64,000 nt of DNA from Marsupella aquatica (taxonomy: Eukaryota > Marchantiophyta). The notes under the pieces were generated by a model. That model saw nothing but the letters and a program-made list of their open reading frames with translations, ran no database searches and had not been told where the DNA came from. Shown piece by piece: positions 58,045 through 64,000 of the stretch. The stretch lies in NCBI GenBank assembly GCA_973895155.1, contig OZ316891.1, forward strand, positions 15,376,001 through 15,440,000, read 5' to 3'. The translations under genes and the position numbers were made by a program. Every line of letters begins with the position of its first letter. The first letter of the stretch is position 1.

Positions 58045-58388
58045 TGTTGAGCATAGACGATATTTGCAATGGCAAGCCCATGAACCATCCAACGCACAAT
58101 AGTCGACACAGAGAGATACGTGGTTCACCTCCACATGAGGCTACGTCCACAGGAACACACAAGAGCTTTACTGCACTCTAGGCCGAACGGCCATACCAAG
58201 CATCCACAACACAAGCTCTCCCTATCTCTCAACTAGCTCCGTAACAATGAGCCTAAGTTCCACGAGGGTCTGGCATCAGCCCTGGCTTAATACACTACAG
58301 CACTACCGCTAACATTAGTTAAGTCCTAACCTGAGTTAGACTAACTGTGGTTAGCTCATGAGTCACAAGACTAGAACAATATCTAACA
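58045..58388 (-). repeat. Copia-3 5' LTR
   Basis: 344 bp, closely similar to 9630-9977 and followed by TCAAG, the partner of the duplicate at 9625-9629. Confidence 0.88.
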
Positions 58389-58978
58389 TCAAGTTAGTGT
58401 CTCCACCACCACCTCTGCTCTGAAAGGTAGGCAACCACTACCATCTTTATCATGGATTTGTAAAGGTGACAAAACTAAAGTCCCTTGATTGTTCAGATTC
58501 TCAATCATAAACAATGCCTCATCTCCAATTGAAATTACTGAAGTGAGAAAATTGCTGTAGGATCGACTAGTGGTAGACGAAGCTCTCTGCAAAACAAAAG
58601 GTGCTACTGCTTGAACTGGACTATGTCTGATATAGCATGGTCATCATTCAAATTTGCAATGTCCCTTCAAATTTGCAATGTCCCTTCAAATTTGCAATGT
58701 CCCTAACACGACAAACATATAAAAATCTAACCAAAGACAATGAATAAAAAAAAAGAACATTGAATTCCATGTGAACTAAAATAAAGTGCACAGTGAGCAA
58801 GAAAGTATCCAGACAAAGAAAATGGGGAGGGTCTCTATCAATACACTAGGGTCAAGGAGACTTCCCTTTATAAACTAAGTAAGAAGTGTGAACCAATCCT
58901 AGCTCTTCATTAAAATATTGTTTTTCTTGCACTATTAGATCTGGTGGGGATAATCCATATCCCGAGACACCATGCACA

Positions 58979-59232
58979 TGTAAACACTACACAAAATAGT
59001 CGACACAACGAGTACGTGGTTCACCTCTCGACTGAGGCTACGTCCACGGGAAAGCAAGAGACTTTTACTTCTCTCTTGCCCAACTCCAACATTGAACTGA
59101 AGATCCACTAGGGGCTAGCATCAGCCCTGGTTATATACAGCATGCATCATTGTTAACCTTAGTTAAGTCCTAATCAAGTTAGCCTAACTACAGTTAACCC
59201 TAGAGTCACAAGACTAAGAACAATACTCAACA
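58979..59232 (-). repeat. LTR-like fragment related to Copia-3
   Basis: Shares ACGTGGTTCACCTC, GAGGCTACGTCCACG, CATCAGCCCTGG and the CTAATCAAGTTAG...ACTCAACA end with the Copia-3 LTR, but is shorter and diverged. No matching 5-base duplicate was found, so it is a solo or truncated LTR. Confidence 0.65.
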
Positions 59233-59469
59233 AGATCCATCCATACCCCTTTAATCTTGAATTTGACCATAGCATGCCCAAACCTTACCAAGATGAAAAA
59301 TTCATGATAAAATTTAAATTAAAAAAACTGGATATTAGCTTAATTTTTTTGAGAAAACTGGAGTATTATTTATTATCACTTGGTTGTGCTTGGACTCTAG
59401 GATGCAATGGCAGTTATGTGGCTTCTCCAATTTCTATGTGCAACGCATGGGTTATTGAACATCATCACA

Positions 59470-59935
59470 ACAACTTTACTTTGCTTTGACATTTTTTATT
59501 TTTTTCACATTGATGTCTTTATCTCACTATGACCATGGTTTCTATTTTCTCGCCTTCAACATTTTTTCTAACCTTTACATCTTTTATTTATCTTTACAAT
59601 TTTTTCTCATTTCATGTCTTTTCTCACCTCAACATCTTACCTTTTTCTTATTTTGACATTTGTATCATTCTCAACATAATATCTTTTCTCATCTCAACAT
59701 TTTACCTTTTTCTTACCTTGATGTTTGTATTTCAACATAACATCTTTTTTTCACTTAGACATCTTTTATTGATTTATATATTTTTCCTCTACAGGACATT
59801 TCTTTTTCTCATGACATCTTTTTTCACCTTAATTTATTTTCCTTATTTTTGACATTGTTTTCTCTCATTCACATCTTTTAGTCACCTCCACATACTTTTT
59901 CACTTCAACATCTTTTGTGCAACCGCATGGGCATA
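59470..59935. other. T-rich low-complexity DNA
   Basis: Irregular repeats of CTCACCTCAACATCTTTT and variants. The ORF at 59529-59852 (Phe/Leu/Ile-rich) is an artefact. Nothing functional seen. Confidence 0.55.
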
Positions 59936-60347
59936 GGGCTAGTTATTTATATAGAGTACTCGCGACTTGGGTAAGTTTGGTTCCGTACCGAATTTACGAA
60001 AATGGAGTGCGGTAACTTTTAGAAGCTGGAATGCAATCGTACATTATGGACAGATCGCAGATTGGGCAGCAGCTGGCCCTTGGCCCGTCGCTTGTAGTCG
60101 GCAAAGGGTCACATCTGCTGTTCTCTCCAACGTGTTCCTCGTCTGTCGATTCCTCATTTCCTCCGCCCGTGCTCGTCCCTGCTCTATTTCTCGTTGGTGA
60201 ACGATGCTGCCATTAATAACGCCTTGGTTTTTCAAAGCCATCATTCATCCGTGTTCTTTCGCTCCCATGCTGTTCGGAAGGAAGGACTGTCTAATTTGCC
60301 CGGATAAGCAGTTTGGCAACCGATTCACGTGTGAGTTCGAAATAACT

Positions 60348-60351
<4 letters not shown>

Positions 60352-60386
<35 letters not shown>
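60352..60386 (+). repeat. (AG)n microsatellite upstream of the F-box gene
   Basis: About 17 GA/AG dinucleotides, 1.15 kb before the F-box ATG. GA/CT runs are common in plant promoters and 5' UTRs; a role here is not shown. Confidence 0.85.
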
Positions 60387-60387
<1 letters not shown>

Positions 60388-61532
60388 ATGCCTCGGATAC
60401 CCCTGATTAATCAGAATCCCGAATCTATTGTTCCATATCGATGTGAACGAGTTTCTTGATTGATCTTCTTGCCCTCAGCGGTGGCAGTTTGCCGAAGAGT
60501 AAGTCATGTCGCTCTCCCGGCCGATGCAGTTGGCCGTTGGACGGAAAAAGATAGACCTGATTGATTGAACGAATGAATACCCTGATGTCGTCTGTCATCC
60601 TCTCCAACTTTATCTTTGCGGAATCCGTAGTGCAAACGCAAGGGGTAACGCACTAACGCAGTCACGGCTCACCTCTAATTGGGTCCTCCCAACAAATTAA
60701 TGCTACTAAGCCTGCACTTCCAGCAAAGCCACTCTGCCAAGAAGATCCGAGATTTACAAGCTCGCGAAGATTACCGGGGCTTCCACAATTACTGTAGCTG
60801 AGAGCTGAGAGCTGACGCTAGCTCATTGGATGTCAGCTCTTTCTGTGACGTTCGTTGCCCCTCAAGAGAATCATTTCAGTGACTGCAGACTGGCAGGTTT
60901 TAGTTTTAAAAATTGGCCACTTTTTCTATGCCTCCCTGTGCTGGGCCTACCATCTCAATTCATGACTACAGTAACTTTCCATCACTTCAGCGGGTTCACC
61001 ATCAAGCGCTCCAGGTCAATGAGCATAGTCAATTCTGCAATCGAGGTCCTTTCGGTCTTACGGCATGATTCTACGGCCATAGCTGTCGGGAACTTTTGGA
61101 AAATCTGATTCCAATTTCTTTTTTTGATAGAGTCTGCATTTTACATCATTGTTTCGTCTCATCTTGTCTAACCTATATCCCCTGTCTCAGGATCAAAGCA
61201 CAGTTTCATATGCTCACTGTTCCCTCCAATGCTTCCGTATGCTGCTAGCTTTCGACGGGTCTGGTTTCCAACAATTCCATCAACTCGATTCAATTCCGTG
61301 TCTGTCCGTTTCTCTTTCTCGTCTATCCAATTAGTCCCTCTTCGACATAAGATTCACTCATTCATTCGTTCGTTCTCTCGTTCCTTTTGTCTTGAACGGA
61401 AATGAGGAAGTACACTTAGTAGACTCTCCCCACCCCAATAGTGACATACATTCATTCGTCTTAGTCGTTGCTAAGTTGAGGTATATCCTGCTTGACGGTG
61501 AAGGTTAGGAGGTACGGGATTGGTGTCCAACA

Positions 61533-62786
61533 ATGGCGTTCAAGCGATCTCACTTTGAGGTGAACTCAACCATGGCCAATGCTGAGATGAACCCAAAAAT
61601 ATGGAGTCTCTTGCCAGAGCAATTGATAGAGAAGGTGCTGTCCCGGTTGCCGTTCCATACCTTCGTGACGATGCGGTGCGTGTGCAAGGGGTGGAATGCC
61701 CTCATTCTGACGGGGACCTGCCCTCCTCTGAATCCAAACCCCAAGACCGTCATCCTCTGTACAACCCCTGGTAAATTGTTTCTCACATCGATCCCCTCTC
61801 GGCGCAGCCTAGCTCTCCCTTTCCTCCCCAACTCTGCTCGCAGCGATATGGAGCTGGTTGCCACTCGCAAAGGTCTCCTCTGTCTCGGCAAAGCCTTCAC
61901 ACGCGATCTCATCGTCTGCAATCCCATGACTCAGTGCTGGAAGAATCTGCCGAGCATTTCTGACCACCGGATTGCCGGACGTGGGTTTTGGTCCGTGGCA
62001 GGCTTGTGCTATGACTCCCACCGGAGAACTTTTAAGGTCTTTGCTGTTTTCTTTGGTAAGGTGGGCGAGACCTCGAATTATGAGCTCCGGTGTACAAAGA
62101 TCTACAACTCTACCTCTGACTCCTGGACCCTGATTTTACAGGATGGACCAAGACCAATTGTGGTAGGTCCGGTGACACTGAAGAAGAACTTTAAAGACAA
62201 AAGCTTCTTCCATGGTAAATTCCTCTACGTCATGGATTCGGACGCCAACGACCAAGTCGCCGGACATGTGGTGCTAATATTTTCCTTGGAAAAGTTGTCA
62301 TGGGTTAAGCTCAGTGTGGAGGATTTCACCGCAAACCACCGTCCTGCATATCTGGTTTGCTGCAAGGGTCGAATCTATCTAGTGGCCGAAGAAGAGCCGA
62401 CTGTATTCGGATTTGGGACGATTGGAATCTGGGAGCTGGATGTTTATGGGGGAACTGCCGCCTTGTGGAGCCTTGAGGATTCTTCTGAGACAGAGAAGTG
62501 CCTCTGGTTGAAAATGAAGACTATCTATCCTGGCACTCTGGTTTCCAAGAACTGCAAAAGTGAAAACTTTCGATGGAGTTGCTTGAGCAGAGAGGATAAA
62601 TTCTGCTTCTTGGTTACCCAGTCGAATCCAGGTGGATCAGGAAGAAACCCAGTGACCGAGGTGGTGGAGTACGACCTGTCCAATGAGTCGTGGGCGCAAC
62701 GATGGTTAGAAATTCATGATGTGCCAGATGCCGAATTTTGTTCATTTCAGCCCTCCATTATTTCGATTGCTGAACCACGCGTTTAA
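61533..62786 (+). CDS. F-box protein with C-terminal beta-propeller-like region
   Basis: 417 codons in one exon, no lesions. The ATG at 61533 (MAFKRSHFEVNS) is the first in frame; a second ATG follows at residue 14. At residues 25-65 there is a clear F-box: WSLLPEQLIEKVLSRLPFH, then MRCVCKGWNALIL. The rest has the strand pattern of plant F-box-associated or kelch-like domains: LVATRKGLLCLG, IVCNPMTQCWKNLP, GLCYDSHRRTFKVFAVFF, IYNSTSDSWTLI, FFHGKFLYVMDSD, GRIYLVAE, GIWELDV. Such proteins recruit substrates to the SKP1-CUL1 ubiquitin ligase in nucleus or cytosol. It is unrelated at close range to the F-box-like trio at 20-22 kb. Clean reading frame and non-repetitive surroundings mark it as a host gene. 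Confidence 0.88.
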   Translation: MAFKRSHFEVNSTMANAEMNPKIWSLLPEQLIEKVLSRLPFHTFVTMRCVCKGWNALILTGTCPPLNPNPKTVILCTTPGKLFLTSIPSRRSLALPFLPNSARSDMELVATRKGLLCLGKAFTRDLIVCNPMTQCWKNLPSISDHRIAGRGFWSVAGLCYDSHRRTFKVFAVFFGKVGETSNYELRCTKIYNSTSDSWTLILQDGPRPIVVGPVTLKKNFKDKSFFHGKFLYVMDSDANDQVAGHVVLIFSLEKLSWVKLSVEDFTANHRPAYLVCCKGRIYLVAEEEPTVFGFGTIGIWELDVYGGTAALWSLEDSSETEKCLWLKMKTIYPGTLVSKNCKSENFRWSCLSREDKFCFLVTQSNPGGSGRNPVTEVVEYDLSNESWAQRWLEIHDVPDAEFCSFQPSIISIAEPRV

Positions 62787-62878
62787 CATCCTTCCCTACA
62801 TCAGAGGGAGGTTACAGTATTCGCATCACTTCATCATCGCATGCATTCGAATCCTCTGGAAGCATCAAGGGAACTGAG

Positions 62879-63325
62879 ATGGGCTATACAGGAGAAAGCA
62901 AATGTACTCCGATTGACGCTGGACCACCTGAAGCTCTGAAGGCTTTTCTGTCATCCAAAGAGAGCAAGTTTCTCTCCGACGATGGATGTGATTCGTTGCA
63001 GCGATCGGTTAACGACAGTCAGAAGTCTAGAACAGAAGCCCGGTGGTCTTGTTGTCCGCAATGTGCCGATAAGGAAGGAATAAGTGCGATTCACGGATGC
63101 AACTTTGGACAGGTAAGCAACCGTTTTAATTCAGCAATCAGATCAGTGTTTCTGCAGTTTTCTACTCGTTGAGGTATACAGCGGATTGTGGGGTCAACAG
63201 ATGATTGTGTTCTATGGCAGGGATTTCGACCACGGTTTCCGGACTTTGGAGTCCTGATCTGCCATTTTTGCATCAGCTACCTCATCGGTACTCACAATGC
63301 GGACAAGACGGAAGTCAAGTTCTGA
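62879..63325 (+). CDS. Possible small two-exon CxxC protein or F-box gene 3' UTR
   Basis: ATG at 62879, then a donor GGACAG|GTAAGC at 63112/63113 that is near consensus. Using the acceptor TATGGCAG at 63220, the frame continues to TGA at 63323, giving 112 codons with SCCPQC before and ICHFC after the intron, a possible zinc pair. Equally, this could be a spliced 3' UTR of the F-box gene 93 bases upstream. Confidence 0.3.
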
Positions 63326-64000
63326 TCAAGACTGCATTAGGGAAGTAATCTTACGATGTCAGACTGTCTACAGCGAAATCCCGATGCAGAATCGAAAGGG
63401 CAGGACCCTTTTCCCTCCAACGCGTCACTAATTTCTGGTTGAAGTTGTGGATGTTAAATCATGCAAGGTGCCCTTCAAATTTGGAAGGAGGACTGCGGCG
63501 AGTATCAAAGCACGTTATCGGACTATAAACCGCAGTAACCCGTAATGAAGAGAACACCCATACAGCAGTTGCCGGTTGGCCAGGAATTTACCTTAGGCAG
63601 TTTAACGGAGTAGTCTGAGCTCGTGCACTTATTTGTGGCAGCCATATGATGATTACATTATGAGGTAGAGGTGCTCAAGAAGGTGCGGAAAGCTAATGAA
63701 ACCCACCGGCATACCACGGCGATGTCGAGGACTCCATCAATCCGTGAGTTATGTCTCTGCCGCCTAATCTTAGTCCAGCAACCGTGGGACTCGAGTAAAA
63801 TGTACCACTGTACAGCTGAATGTTGAGATGGCTGCACTTTCTTCGTTAGATATCCAAATGGTTTTCACTTGCTTTTGAGAAAATCTACTAGTTACTGCTG
63901 TAGGTCCTGCTCTATACTAAAAGATGCATTTTTTCTCGTTGTACATAACTTGGTCTATGTGTTTTGAGTGTCCAGGGTGGTCCGCAGATGTCTATAAAAT
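63326..64000. other. Downstream non-coding DNA
   Basis: No gene or repeat recognised to the window end. Confidence 0.4.

Larger units (their letters stand above)
9630..58388 (-). mobile_element. Copia-3 LTR retrotransposon expanded to 48.8 kb by nested insertions
   Basis: The LTR at 9630-9977 is followed by an inverted purine tract (AACTCCCCCTTGAC), so it is the 3' LTR of a minus-strand element. The LTR at 58045-58388 is preceded by an inverted primer site (GCTCTGATACCACT), so it is the 5' LTR. Both outer flanks carry TCAAG (9625-9629 and 58389-58393). Internal fragments lie in the right order between them: 3' UTR end (9978-10088), 3' UTR start plus RNase H and reverse transcriptase (33394-34441), reverse transcriptase plus gag (50657-51721), and leader (about 57450-58044). 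The gaps are foreign insertions. The LTR end, leader and pol are homologous to Copia-1. I infer one element, not two unrelated solo LTRs. Confidence 0.82.

Noticed and set aside
59529-59852. 107-codon Phe/Leu/Ile-rich ORF resembling a membrane protein
   Set aside because: It arises from T-rich low-complexity repeats.

Overview
The window looks like nuclear DNA of a land plant. Evidence: spliceosomal introns, plant-type Copia retrotransposons with initiator-Met tRNA primer sites, CACTA, hAT-like and Mutator-like DNA elements, TTTAGGG-type repeats and a single-exon plant F-box gene. The lineage cannot be fixed from sequence alone; an early-diverging group (bryophyte, lycophyte, fern) is a guess. 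Only the two ends look like ordinary gene space: an intact multi-exon gene of unknown function at 1-1887 (minus, running off the left edge) and an F-box gene at 61533-62786.

The middle is a nested stack of mobile elements that can be unpicked from target-site duplications. Copia-1 (3613-9119, duplication TCATA) stands alone. A related element, Copia-3, starts with an LTR at 9630 and ends with its partner LTR at 58388. Both are flanked by TCAAG although they lie 48.8 kb apart. Its 3' UTR is split by a 23.3-kb element (10089-33393) with inverted ends AACCCCAATTTAAGGAA and flanking CAAC. Its reverse transcriptase is split by a 16.2-kb block (34442-50656, flanking CACAA). Its leader region holds more foreign DNA (about 51.9-57.4 kb). 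The 16-kb block holds Copia-2 (35819-43108, CTAAG), which has a hAT-like MITE in one LTR, and a six-exon Kolobok-like transposase gene.

The 23.3-kb element is the striking object. At its right end, on the plus strand, is a two-exon DUF7869-like putative transposase. The rest, on the minus strand, is cargo: a small zinc-finger-like basic protein, three tandem F-box-like genes of about 180 codons, and one very long gene (20383 to 10356). That gene's exons join in phase into about 2,520 codons. In order it has a ParB-like domain, a beta-class N4/N6 DNA-methyltransferase-like domain, an acidic and charged-repeat region, a Ulp1/C48 protease with complete catalytic residues, and three FCP1/NIF-type HAD domains with degraded catalytic sites. 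A CACTA element (16766-18424) sits inside one exon, and removing it with one TSD copy restores the frame.

More than 30 copies of an imperfect palindrome, TCACGCG-N6-CGCGTGA, are spread through the 23.3-kb element and were not seen elsewhere in the window. They lie in introns, just upstream of start codons and in tandem arrays. Most mobile-element genes here are broken by stop codons that a single C-to-T change on the coding strand would explain, which fits old methylated elements. All domain names come from reading motifs by eye, without database searches.
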